NCBI RefSeq assembly: GCF_010907035.1
Contig: NZ_QUMK01000013.1
Span: 19,934-83,933, forward strand
Direction of reading: 5' to 3'
Length of the DNA: 64,000 nucleotides
From: Rhodopseudomonas sp. BR0M22
GTDB taxonomy: Bacteria > Pseudomonadota > Alphaproteobacteria > Rhizobiales > Xanthobacteraceae
The notes below the pieces were generated by a model. It searched no databases. It was given only the letters and a program-made list of their open reading frames with translations, and was not told where the DNA came from. Position numbers and translations under genes: made by a program. This document shows positions 27,777 to 35,110 of this stretch, piece by piece; position 1 is the first letter of the stretch; each line of letters starts with the position of its first letter.

Positions 27777-29699
27777 CTAACGGCGGCGCCAGATCGTGGC
27801 CGTCGCATCTCCGATCGGGAGCGCATAGCTGTTTCCACGAACATAGCGGGTCTGCTCAGCCATGGCGTCGATGATGCCGACCATGTTGGCATGAACCCAT
27901 CCGAACGCAGGGCTTTCGTCGCGGCTGTGAGGCGCATCGATCGTCACGACGACATCGGCGGTCGCATGTCCGATACGGTCGGCCATCAACGCCCGCGCCG
28001 CCTCGCGCGAGGTGACGCCTGCAATAAACGGATCGTCGACGATGGTGTGGCAGCGGCAGTGCTCGCGGATCACCCAGGCGAACAGCTTGCTCATGCCAAA
28101 TGTGGTGAACATCGCGACCTCATGCGCGCCGTCGAGTTCCGCCAGATAAGGGCGGATCAGTTCGAGATCGCTTGGGCCGGAGGCGTCCTGCAGAGCGTAG
28201 ACCGCCGCCGCTCTCGGCGTCGGCCAGGCCAGGTTGACGGCGAGCAGCGCCGCAGCCAGCACGGCGGCTACCGCGCCGCGCCAAACCGGTGACAGCCACG
28301 CACGGGTCAGTGAGAGCAGGACGCCAGCGCCCGTACCGGCGCAGATCCACACCGCGAATACCCAGGTCGACATGAAACGGCCCTGGTGCTGCGGATGCAC
28401 GATCACGCCGATCCAGGCCAGCAGGGCAAACAGGAACACGGCGCGTGCGCCGGGCGTCAGCTTCGGGATCGCGATCGCGCCGATCAATGCCAGCGCGATG
28501 ACGATCGGCGCGAGCCAGGGCACCTGATGGAAGCCATCGGCAAACACGGTCCAATAGAATTGGACTCCCTTGATCAGGCTGTAATTGGGGTCGGCGTTGT
28601 TGGCCGGGCCGACGAACCATAGAAATTTCGATAGCCGATGCGGCAGCAGAAACGAGATCGCGATCGGCGTCAGGTGCCAATACAGTATTGCCCGTCCGGC
28701 GGTGCCGAGCGTGCGATCGATCGCGCCGCGATGCCGGAGCCAAGTGAGCGACCACCATAGAAACACCAGCGCGTAGGCCAGGGTGGTCAGGTTCTCCGGC
28801 GGATACAGCGATACCGAGCGGCCGAACAGGTCCAGCGCCATTGGCCCCCGCGCGTAGATCGTCGCCACCAAGACGGTCACCACGGCTGCCAGAATCAGCA
28901 GCGGCGAGCCGACAGTCGCTTTGAGTGCCGTCCTGGGATTTGTTGCCGCCCAGACCGTTCGAACCCCTGTGGCCATCTCCCGCCAATGGCTGGTGGCGTA
29001 GGCTACCGCCAGCGGTGCGATCAGCAGTCCCCAATAGTTGCCCTTGTGAAAGAACAGTACGGTCAGGATCAGTGCCAGAAGCCGCCAGCGTCCGGGCAAA
29101 TCCGGCTTGGTCTCGGCGCGCAGATACGCCCACAGGCCGGCCGCCGACAGTCCGGCGCCGAGCCCTTCCAGCATGACGTCGGTGCTGATCAGGCGGAAGG
29201 TCGGGCTGGCAGCGGTGAAAATCACGGCGACCGCAGCGGCGAACAGGCCGCTTGAGCGGTCGGCGAACAGCCGGCGTGCGATCAGCCAGACGAAGGCGAT
29301 CGTCATCACCCAGCCGATCAGGCTCGGCACGACGCCGAGGCGATGGTCGATGCCGCCGAGCAGCAATACCCCGGCGAGCACCAGTCCGTGGAAGGGGGGC
29401 CAGACCTTGGCCTTCTCGAGCTCGCTGAAGAACCATCCAGGCTCGAGGCCGCGGGTTGCCAGCGCCAGATCGAGCCCGAAACTGTAGTGCGAGTTGCGGT
29501 CGTGGTAGAAGCCACGCCATAGCAGGTCGGGCGCGTGATCGTAGCTTGCGTACATTGCCCCGGCGATGCCGATCGCCGCGGCGAGCACGATCAGGAATGC
29601 GGCTGTCTCGGGCCAACGGCGAGCCGTGCCGATCGCCGAAACCGGCGCGTCTGCCGGCCTATAGGTCGTTCCGTCGTCCTGCCGCCCAACATAGACCAT
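27777..29699 (-). CDS. GT39-like (PMT-family) membrane glycosyltransferase
   Basis: A polytopic protein of about 640 residues with around ten hydrophobic segments. The first periplasmic loop after membrane segment 1 has YHDRNSHYSFGLDLALATRG and EKAKVWPPFHGLVLAG, as in dolichyl-phosphate-mannose-type (GT39/ArnT-like) transferases that use lipid-linked sugars. A C-terminal soluble domain (residues ~530-640) follows. The start is uncertain: the ATG at 29699 has GGGGA upstream, and another ATG at 29750 would add 17 residues. Substrate and acceptor are unknown, and a link to the polysaccharide locus is not shown. Confidence 0.65.
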   Translation of the reverse strand: MVYVGRQDDGTTYRPADAPVSAIGTARRWPETAAFLIVLAAAIGIAGAMYASYDHAPDLLWRGFYHDRNSHYSFGLDLALATRGLEPGWFFSELEKAKVWPPFHGLVLAGVLLLGGIDHRLGVVPSLIGWVMTIAFVWLIARRLFADRSSGLFAAAVAVIFTAASPTFRLISTDVMLEGLGAGLSAAGLWAYLRAETKPDLPGRWRLLALILTVLFFHKGNYWGLLIAPLAVAYATSHWREMATGVRTVWAATNPRTALKATVGSPLLILAAVVTVLVATIYARGPMALDLFGRSVSLYPPENLTTLAYALVFLWWSLTWLRHRGAIDRTLGTAGRAILYWHLTPIAISFLLPHRLSKFLWFVGPANNADPNYSLIKGVQFYWTVFADGFHQVPWLAPIVIALALIGAIAIPKLTPGARAVFLFALLAWIGVIVHPQHQGRFMSTWVFAVWICAGTGAGVLLSLTRAWLSPVWRGAVAAVLAAALLAVNLAWPTPRAAAVYALQDASGPSDLELIRPYLAELDGAHEVAMFTTFGMSKLFAWVIREHCRCHTIVDDPFIAGVTSREAARALMADRIGHATADVVVTIDAPHSRDESPAFGWVHANMVGIIDAMAEQTRYVRGNSYALPIGDATATIWRRR

Positions 29700-29806
29700 C
29701 GATATCCCCAGCGATGGCGGCGCCGCTGCAATGTGGGCGGCCGCAATCATCTGATATCACGCCCGAGGCGACGGTGATAAGGCGGGGATGTTTCTCGAAT
29801 TCTCTG

Positions 29807-30418
29807 TCAGTGGCGGGAGAATGGTGCGCTGGATGAGTGGCCGCTCGGTTCTGTGAACAGCCGCGAGAACACCATCCCGATGAAGATCGAGATCATCGCG
29901 GCGCTGAACGCGTTCATCGACAGCAGGCCGGCGTATTCGGCCGGTTGGTAGCTGTGCGGCGGCGGCTCGTAGCGATTGTGCAGGAACAGATAGGCCGCGA
30001 CCGGCAGGCCCGCCAGCGGCAGCATCAACAGCCGTTCGCTGGGACGGAACAGGACGCTGGCGAGCATTGCGCAAGGCAGCAAAAACAACTCGACGCCCGA
30101 GGGCACGCCGAGCAGCCAGGTGCAGAAGATGGTGTTTCCGGTCGCGACCAAGGACAGCGTCACCCGTCCGAGCCGCGAATGGGCCCGCGCCAGGGCCGGC
30201 ACGGCGAGGAACAGCGGAAACGACAACAGCGTCAGCAGCAGCCACGGCATTCCGCCGGTGCCGGCCACGAAGGCGACGTAGAGTGGATAGAACGGTCCGT
30301 TGCCGGCCAGCACCAGAGCTACCAGATTGCCGGCGGCAGCGAGCGGATCGGAATTGTCGGCGTAGGCGCGAAACCAGTCGGCGGCGCGCATCAGGGCAGG
30401 TGGCAGCATCAGGCTCAC
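29807..30418 (-). CDS. small polytopic membrane protein of unknown function
   Basis: A 203-residue protein with about five hydrophobic segments (for example WLLLTLLSFPLFLAVPALA and LLMLPLAGLPVAAYLFLH) and a charged-to-polar C-terminus ending SSSAPFSRH. I recognise no motif. It lies upstream of the GT39-like gene in the same direction, with about 110 bp between. Base composition matches the chromosome, so it looks like a resident gene rather than an acquired one. Confidence 0.55.
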   Translation of the reverse strand: MSLMLPPALMRAADWFRAYADNSDPLAAAGNLVALVLAGNGPFYPLYVAFVAGTGGMPWLLLTLLSFPLFLAVPALARAHSRLGRVTLSLVATGNTIFCTWLLGVPSGVELFLLPCAMLASVLFRPSERLLMLPLAGLPVAAYLFLHNRYEPPPHSYQPAEYAGLLSMNAFSAAMISIFIGMVFSRLFTEPSGHSSSAPFSRH

Positions 30419-30604
30419 AATCGATCAGCGAGTGGGCCCAAATGGTAGCCTGGAAACCATCTGTCAGGAAGGTGACGCGCGAGAACGTGACACCCCGGCG
30501 TCATCGCGCCCGGTTGCTGGGCTGTCTCGCTGCATCCGCAATGACGGGGACTGTTGCCACGGGCGGTGTTGTCCGCCGGGCGACCACGGCATGACAGGGA
30601 TCGA

Positions 30605-31021
30605 TCAGGCTGGGGCGTCCTGGCCCGCCGCAGCGCGGGCGGCGAACACCTCCTTGGCGGCGAACAGACCGTTCAGCGCCGCCGGGAAGCCGGCATACAC
30701 CGCCATCTGCATGATGATTTCGCTGATTTCGTCGCGGCTGAGCCCGACATTCAGGCCGGCCTGGATGTGAACCTTGAGCTGCGGCGTGGCGTTGCCCATC
30801 GCGGTCAGCGCGGCGATGGTCGCGATCTCGCGTGCGCGCAGGTCAAGTCCGGGGCGGCTGTAGATGTCGCCGAACGGAAACTCGATCAGATAGCGGGCGA
30901 AATCCGGCGCAATGTCGGCCAGTGAATCGACGACCTTGTGGCCGGCCTCGCCGTCAATCGTCGACAGCGCGCGCAGGCCGCGCTCGAATCTTTCGTGCTG
31001 GTCGGATAGCTGTTGCGTCAT
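30605..31021 (-). CDS. carboxymuconolactone decarboxylase family protein
   Basis: A 138-residue all-helical protein with the CMD core YSRPGLDLRAREIATIAALT and LNVGLSRDEISEIIMQMAVY, then GFPAALNGLFAAKEVF. It lacks the CxxC pair of AhpD-type peroxidase partners, so it is closer to the decarboxylase/unknown branch. I start at the ATG at 31021; a longer frame adds non-family residues. It is encoded right behind the MerR gene and overlaps its 3' end by 68 bases, implying co-expression. Confidence 0.88.
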   Translation of the reverse strand: MTQQLSDQHERFERGLRALSTIDGEAGHKVVDSLADIAPDFARYLIEFPFGDIYSRPGLDLRAREIATIAALTAMGNATPQLKVHIQAGLNVGLSRDEISEIIMQMAVYAGFPAALNGLFAAKEVFAARAAAGQDAPA

Positions 31022-31388
31022 CGTCTGTCTCCACCTTGCTGGCGCCGGCCGCATAGCCGGCGATCTTGGTGTCGAGGACGGTCAGGCAGGCCTGAAGTTC
31101 GGCGACATGCGCCTGAACCTTGTCACGGTGCTGCTGCAGCAGGACGCGACGGGCGTCTTCGGTTGCAGCTCCGCGTGCGCGCAGTCTGGCGTAAGCCAGC
31201 ATGTCCCGGATCGGCATCCCGGTAGTCTTGAGTCGACCAAGAAACTCGATCCAGATCAGGATCGACGCGTCGTAGTCGCGCTGGCCGGATGAATCGCGAG
31301 AGGCGCGGGGCAACAGCCCGATCCGCTCGTAATAACGCAGCGTGTGGGCCGACAGTCCGGTTCGCCTGGCGAGGTCTCCGATCTTCAT
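30954..31388 (-). CDS. MerR-family transcriptional regulator
   Basis: A 144-residue regulator with the winged-helix start MKIGDLARRTGLSAHTLRYY and ERIGLLPRA, followed by a coiled-coil dimerisation region (LRARGAATEDARRVLLQQHR). No cysteines in the C-terminal part suggest metal binding, so the effector is likely organic or redox-linked. Its 3' end overlaps the carboxymuconolactone decarboxylase gene, the likely regulated partner. The promoter is expected between 31389 and 31490. Confidence 0.9.
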   Translation of the reverse strand: MKIGDLARRTGLSAHTLRYYERIGLLPRASRDSSGQRDYDASILIWIEFLGRLKTTGMPIRDMLAYARLRARGAATEDARRVLLQQHRDKVQAHVAELQACLTVLDTKIAGYAAGASKVETDDDATAIRPARKIRARPARAVDD

Positions 31389-31490
31389 GGCCCGCTCTGT
31401 CCGTCACGACGCTCCGTTGCTACAGGTTAGAGCGTGCTCTAAGTCAAGCGCAACCGCGAGCGGACGGAGTTGGCGTCAGGGACTCGGGGC

Positions 31491-31674
31491 TCAGACCTCC
31501 AGCCACTCCTTGCGGACGGCGGAGTTGGCCTTCAGATCGTCGGGGCTGCCTTCGAACACGATCTTGCCGTGGCCCATCACATAGACCCGATGCGAGATCC
31601 GCATTGCGATCGACAGCTTCTGCTCGACCAGCAGGATGGCGACGCCGCGGCGGGCGATTTCGGCGATCAGGTCG
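31491..31674 (-). pseudogene. 3'-end fragment of livF (duplicate of the end of the gene at 33663)
   Basis: The last ~61 codons of a LivF ATPase (DLIAEIARRGVAILLVEQKL onward, ending RKEWLEV) stand alone here without Walker A, signature or start. Against the end of the complete gene at 33663-34361, 184 bases align with five mismatches, all at synonymous positions. The match begins exactly at the stop codon. It is a gene fragment marking one side of the inserted islet, not a functional gene. Confidence 0.88.
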
Positions 31675-31775
31675 GGTTCCGCTTTAGCCTCCACAGACTC
31701 CTAGGGGGAGAGAGAAGGGCAATAGCTCTTTCCGAATTTAGGATTCTATCCCAAAATAGCCGATAACCAAATCTA

Positions 31776-31796
31776 AGAGATTGTGAGATTCTCTTG
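31776..31796. promoter_or_regulatory. inverted repeat ahead of the DUF5131 gene
   Basis: Arms AAGAGA and TCTCTT separated by nine bases lie about 20 bp before the start codon in an A/T-rich leader, with a further TAAGAGGA close to the ATG that likely serves as the ribosome-binding site. It could be an operator or a leader hairpin. This is low-certainty pattern recognition only. Confidence 0.35.
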
Positions 31797-31816
31797 CAAT
31801 TGTAAGAGGATTCGGG

Positions 31817-32683
31817 ATGGCAAAGCTCTCTTCAATCGAGTGGACCGATTCGACGTTCAATCCGTGGGTCGGGTGCACGAAGATCGATCGACCACAAGGC
31901 GCTCCATCAGCGTGCGACTTCTGCTACGCGGAGAGTTGGTCGAAACGCAGCGGCCACGTCAAATGGGGCAATCATCCACGACGAAGGACCACGGAAGCCT
32001 ACTGGAACGAGGCGAGAAAGTGGAATGCGCGAGGCGCTGACTTTCTAGCTGAGCGCGGTCGACGAAGGCGGGTTTTCTGCGCTTCTCTCGCCGACGTCTT
32101 CGATAATCAAGTTGATCCCGTCTGGCGTAGTGACCTTTGGCAATTGATTCGCGAGTGTGGCCAATTGGATTGGCAGCTTCTGACCAAACGGCCTCAAAAT
32201 ATCCAGAAGATGCTCCCTGCAGATTGGGGGATCGGCTACGAGAACGTTTGGTTGGGGACCACGGCAGAGGATGCAGCGGCGTACCAGCAGCGCGCTAAAC
32301 ATCTGCTGAGGATTCCGGCTGTCGTTCATTTTATAAGCTATGAACCTGCCATGGGGCCAATCGGGAGATTGTCCGTCCGTAATCAAGTGCCGGATTGGCT
32401 GATAATCGGCGGGGAAAGTGGAGTTGCGCTGGACCGCACACGGCCGACGAAGCCGGCATGGGTTCGAGAAGCAATCGCGGAATGTCAGAAATACGGTGTT
32501 GCCCCCTTCCTCAAACAGTGGGGGCGATACGCCAACAACCCGCTGGTTTTAGAAGACAATTTATCGGAGCGAGAGGCAATGCTCATTGACCCGCCTGAGA
32601 ACGGTAAGGGGGGAGGAATGCTCGATGGACGCCTTTACCGCGTCTTCCCAGAATCTCGTGCGTTGTCGACAGAGGCTGCTTGA
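31817..32683 (+). CDS. DUF5131 (phage Gp37/Gp68-like) three-cysteine protein
   Basis: The 288-residue protein opens SSIEWTDSTFNPWVGC with C20, followed by C33 and C36 in SACDFCYAES, the three-cysteine motif of this family, which resembles a radical-SAM-type cluster-binding site. Conserved family phrases WQLLTKRPQNIQKMLP, VWLGTTAEDAAAYQQRAKHL, HFISYEPAMGPIG and WLIIGGESG follow in order. The reaction is unknown. It is paired 31 bp upstream of a three-Cys-motif partner gene, its usual companion. The low GC of the gene indicates transfer. Confidence 0.88.
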   Translation: MAKLSSIEWTDSTFNPWVGCTKIDRPQGAPSACDFCYAESWSKRSGHVKWGNHPRRRTTEAYWNEARKWNARGADFLAERGRRRRVFCASLADVFDNQVDPVWRSDLWQLIRECGQLDWQLLTKRPQNIQKMLPADWGIGYENVWLGTTAEDAAAYQQRAKHLLRIPAVVHFISYEPAMGPIGRLSVRNQVPDWLIIGGESGVALDRTRPTKPAWVREAIAECQKYGVAPFLKQWGRYANNPLVLEDNLSEREAMLIDPPENGKGGGMLDGRLYRVFPESRALSTEAA

Positions 32684-32714
32684 CGGGAATTGATGTCGTT
32701 CCCCAATATTACTT

Positions 32715-33584
32715 ATGAGCCGTCAATACGATCTTTTCGATAAGTTACCGATTACCGATAAGCCGATTAGATTTCGAACACCAGACCGCCCGATCTGGAC
32801 CGAAAACAAGTCGAAGCTGATCGAGCGATATCTTTATTACTTCGTAATGATTACGAAGCATGGAGCCTACATCGACGGGTTTGCAGGCCCTCAATATCCG
32901 GACAAGCACGATGCTTGGGCCGCAAAGTTGGTTTTGGAATCGAAGCCGCCGTTTCTCCGAAAATTCTGGCTCTGTGAGCAGGATAGGGAAAAACTCCCTC
33001 AACTCTACCATCTGGCCGCAGCTTGCAAGCAAAAGGGGCGAGCAATCACGGTAGTTCCAGGTGATTTCAATCGGAACCTGGACGGCATTCTCGCCAATGG
33101 GGAAATAACCGAGAAAATGGCGACGTTTTGCTTGCTCGATCAGCATACGTTTGAGTGTGAATGGGTTTCGGTCCAGAAGCTTGCTGCTCACAAGAAGGGC
33201 AACAAGATCGAACTGTTCTACTTCCTGGCAACCGGGTGGCTGGAACGAGCTATAGCGGGCACCACCCGTAATATGCAGAATATTCGCAAGTGGTGGGGGC
33301 GCGACGATTGGGCGGTGCTAGCTACCATGCGATCTTTTGATCGTGCGCTTCTCTTCGCCGATCGATTTAAGGAGGAGCTAGGATACAAGCACGCTCATGC
33401 TTGGCCCATCTACAACAAGGAGGCCGGAGCCAAGCGTGTGATGTACCACATGATCCACGCATCGGATCATGACGAAGCGCCAAAACTGATGAGTCGAGCC
33501 TACCGAAAAGCAAATCAACCAAAGGAAGATTTGGCTGAGGTGCAGCAGGAAATGTTTGGCGTCACGACTTTCCAGAAGATTTAG
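32715..33584 (+). CDS. tcmP: three-Cys-motif partner protein TcmP
   Basis: A 289-residue protein with the TcmP core: WTENKSKLIERYLYYFVMIT, then YIDGFAGPQYP at about residue 52, and AITVVPGDFNRNLDGIL. TFCLLDQHTFECEW lies where many relatives have a LLDP-type motif. The fold resembles a SAM-dependent methyltransferase, but the activity has not been assigned. It follows the DUF5131 gene with a short spacer and is very likely co-transcribed. The name describes its habitual association with three-cysteine proteins like that one. Confidence 0.85.
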   Translation: MSRQYDLFDKLPITDKPIRFRTPDRPIWTENKSKLIERYLYYFVMITKHGAYIDGFAGPQYPDKHDAWAAKLVLESKPPFLRKFWLCEQDREKLPQLYHLAAACKQKGRAITVVPGDFNRNLDGILANGEITEKMATFCLLDQHTFECEWVSVQKLAAHKKGNKIELFYFLATGWLERAIAGTTRNMQNIRKWWGRDDWAVLATMRSFDRALLFADRFKEELGYKHAHAWPIYNKEAGAKRVMYHMIHASDHDEAPKLMSRAYRKANQPKEDLAEVQQEMFGVTTFQKI

Positions 33585-33662
33585 AAGAAGATCACTGTCA
33601 CGCAGAAGAATTGAGTCGGCTAGCAGTCTCTCCCTGAGAAATGCGCTTCGGCAGGCCTCACC

Positions 33663-33846
33663 TCAGACCTCCAACCATTCCTTGCGGACGGCGGAGTTGG
33701 CCTTGAGATCGTCGGGGCTGCCTTCGAACACGATCTTGCCGTGGCCCATGACATAGACCCGATGCGAGATCCGCATTGCGATCGACAGTTTCTGCTCGAC
33801 CAGCAGGATGGCGACGCCGCGGCGGGCGATTTCGGCGATCAGGTCG
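33663..33846. repeat. direct repeat, second copy (3' end of intact livF)
   Basis: This 184-bp stretch is the 3' end of the complete livF gene and matches 31491-31674 with five synonymous mismatches (about 97% identity). Homology stops precisely at the livF stop codon on the left. Together the two copies define the islet boundaries. Confidence 0.9.
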
Positions 33847-34361
33847 CCGACCTGCTGGACGATGATTGGGGCCAGCCCTTCGGTCGGCTCGTCGATCATC
33901 ACCAGCTCGGGATCCCCCATCAGCGTCCGGCAGATCGTCAGCATCTGCTTTTCGCCGCCCGACAGCACGCCAGCAGGAGTATCGGCACGGGCTTTGAGGT
34001 TGGAGAACATGTCGAGCATGTCCTCCAGCTTCCATTTGCCAGGATTGCGCGGGTTCTTGATGCCGAGCATCAGGTTCTGCCGGACCGTTAGGCCCGGGAA
34101 GATGTCGCGGTGCTCGGGGACGTAGCCGAGCCCGAGATGCGCGATCTTGTAGCTCGGCAGCCCGGCGATATTCTTGCCCTTGAACAGGATGTGGCCGTGT
34201 GGCGGCACCTCGCCCATGATCGCCTTGACGGTGGTGGAACGGCCGACGCCGTTGCGGCCGAGCAGGCTGACGACCTCGCCGGCGTCGATGTGCATATCGA
34301 CGCCCTGCAGGATGTGGCTCTTGCCGTAATAGGCGTGGAGATCCTTGATCTCGAGCATCAT
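33663..34361 (-). CDS. livF: HAAT-family ABC transporter ATPase, LivF type (transporter 2), with Walker A arginine
   Basis: A 232-residue LivF-type ATPase. It has GRNGVGRSTTVKAIMG where Walker A normally reads GxxGxGK[ST]: the invariant lysine is arginine (R41, codon CGT). The other motifs are intact: GYVPEHRDIFPGLTVRQNL, signature VLSGGEKQMLTICRTL, Walker B LVMIDEPTEGLAP and LVEQKLSIAMRISHR. Lysine-to-arginine usually weakens ATP hydrolysis, but the partner LivG has a normal site, so an asymmetric transporter is possible. The ATG at 34361 overlaps the livG stop. Its 3' end is the duplicated segment bordering the islet. Confidence 0.92.
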   Translation of the reverse strand: MMLEIKDLHAYYGKSHILQGVDMHIDAGEVVSLLGRNGVGRSTTVKAIMGEVPPHGHILFKGKNIAGLPSYKIAHLGLGYVPEHRDIFPGLTVRQNLMLGIKNPRNPGKWKLEDMLDMFSNLKARADTPAGVLSGGEKQMLTICRTLMGDPELVMIDEPTEGLAPIIVQQVGDLIAEIARRGVAILLVEQKLSIAMRISHRVYVMGHGKIVFEGSPDDLKANSAVRKEWLEV

Positions 34362-35110
34362 CAGGCCGCTTCCTCGCCGAGATAGGCTTCCTTGACCTTC
34401 AGATTGCCGCGGATCTCGTCCGGCGTGCCCGAAGCGATGATCTGGCCGTAGACCAGCACCGAGATCCGGTCGGCGAGGCCGAACACCACGCTCATGTCGT
34501 GTTCGACGATCAGCAGCGTGCGGCCTTCGGTGAGGCGGCGGATCAGGGTCACGGCGCGTTCGGTCTCGGCGTTGCTCATGCCGGCGGTCGGCTCGTCGAG
34601 CAGGATCACGTCGGCGCCGCCGGCGATGGTGATGCCGATCTCGAGCGCGCGCTGCTCGGCATAGGTGAGCAGACCCGCCGGCACGTCGCGGCGCGAGGTG
34701 AGGTGGATGTCCTCGAGAATTTGCGCGGTACGCTCGCGGACCACCGGCAGGTTGTCGATGTTCTTCCAGAACGCGTAGCGGTGCCCGGTCGCCCACAGCA
34801 CGGCGCAGCGGAGATTTTCCCACACCGTCATGTTGGCGAACACGTTGGTGACCTGGAACGAGCGGGACAGTCTGCGGCGGTTGATCTGGAACGGCTTCAT
34901 GCCGGCGATCTCTTCGCCGCGCAGCAGGATACTGCCCGTGGTCGGGCGCATATAGCCGCTGATCAGGTTGAAGGTGGTCGATTTGCCGGCGCCGTTCGGG
35001 CCGATGAGGGCATGCCTCTCGCCCTGGGCGATCGTCAAATTGATGTTCTGGATGACCTTGGTGACGCCGAAGCTCTTTTCGACGCCGCGGAGTTCGATCG
35101 CGGTGCTCAT
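34361..35110 (-). CDS. livG: HAAT-family ABC transporter ATPase, LivG type (transporter 2)
   Basis: A 249-residue LivG-type ATPase with Walker A GPNGAGKSTTFNLI, SRSFQVTNVFANMTVWENLR, a modified signature LLTYAEQRALEIGI (TYAEQ instead of SxGxQ), Walker B VILLDEPTAGMS and TLLIVEHDMSVVFGLADRI. It overlaps livM by four bases and livF by one. It should energise import together with the LivF that carries the arginine Walker A. Confidence 0.93.
   Translation of the reverse strand: MSTAIELRGVEKSFGVTKVIQNINLTIAQGERHALIGPNGAGKSTTFNLISGYMRPTTGSILLRGEEIAGMKPFQINRRRLSRSFQVTNVFANMTVWENLRCAVLWATGHRYAFWKNIDNLPVVRERTAQILEDIHLTSRRDVPAGLLTYAEQRALEIGITIAGGADVILLDEPTAGMSNAETERAVTLIRRLTEGRTLLIVEHDMSVVFGLADRISVLVYGQIIASGTPDEIRGNLKVKEAYLGEEAA

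Larger units (their letters stand above)
31675..33662. mobile_element. inserted islet: DUF5131 + TcmP pair bounded by direct repeats
   Basis: A 2-kb segment with clearly lower GC than either flank, carrying two rightward genes between directly repeated copies of the livF 3' end. No integrase, transposase or terminal inverted repeats are seen. Whether it moved by site-specific integration, by homologous exchange or by a lost helper is unknown; the repeats would allow clean excision by recombination. Confidence 0.65.

Noticed and set aside
31491..31694. Short frame with a start codon reading as a complete small protein
   Set aside because: It is the C-terminal end of a LivF ATPase without Walker A or signature, and the apparent start lies in unrelated sequence. 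Annotated as a fragment.
33663..34361. Calling livF of transporter 2 a pseudogene because of the Walker A arginine
   Set aside because: All other motifs and the reading frame are intact, and the silent-only differences between its duplicated ends point to selection on the protein.
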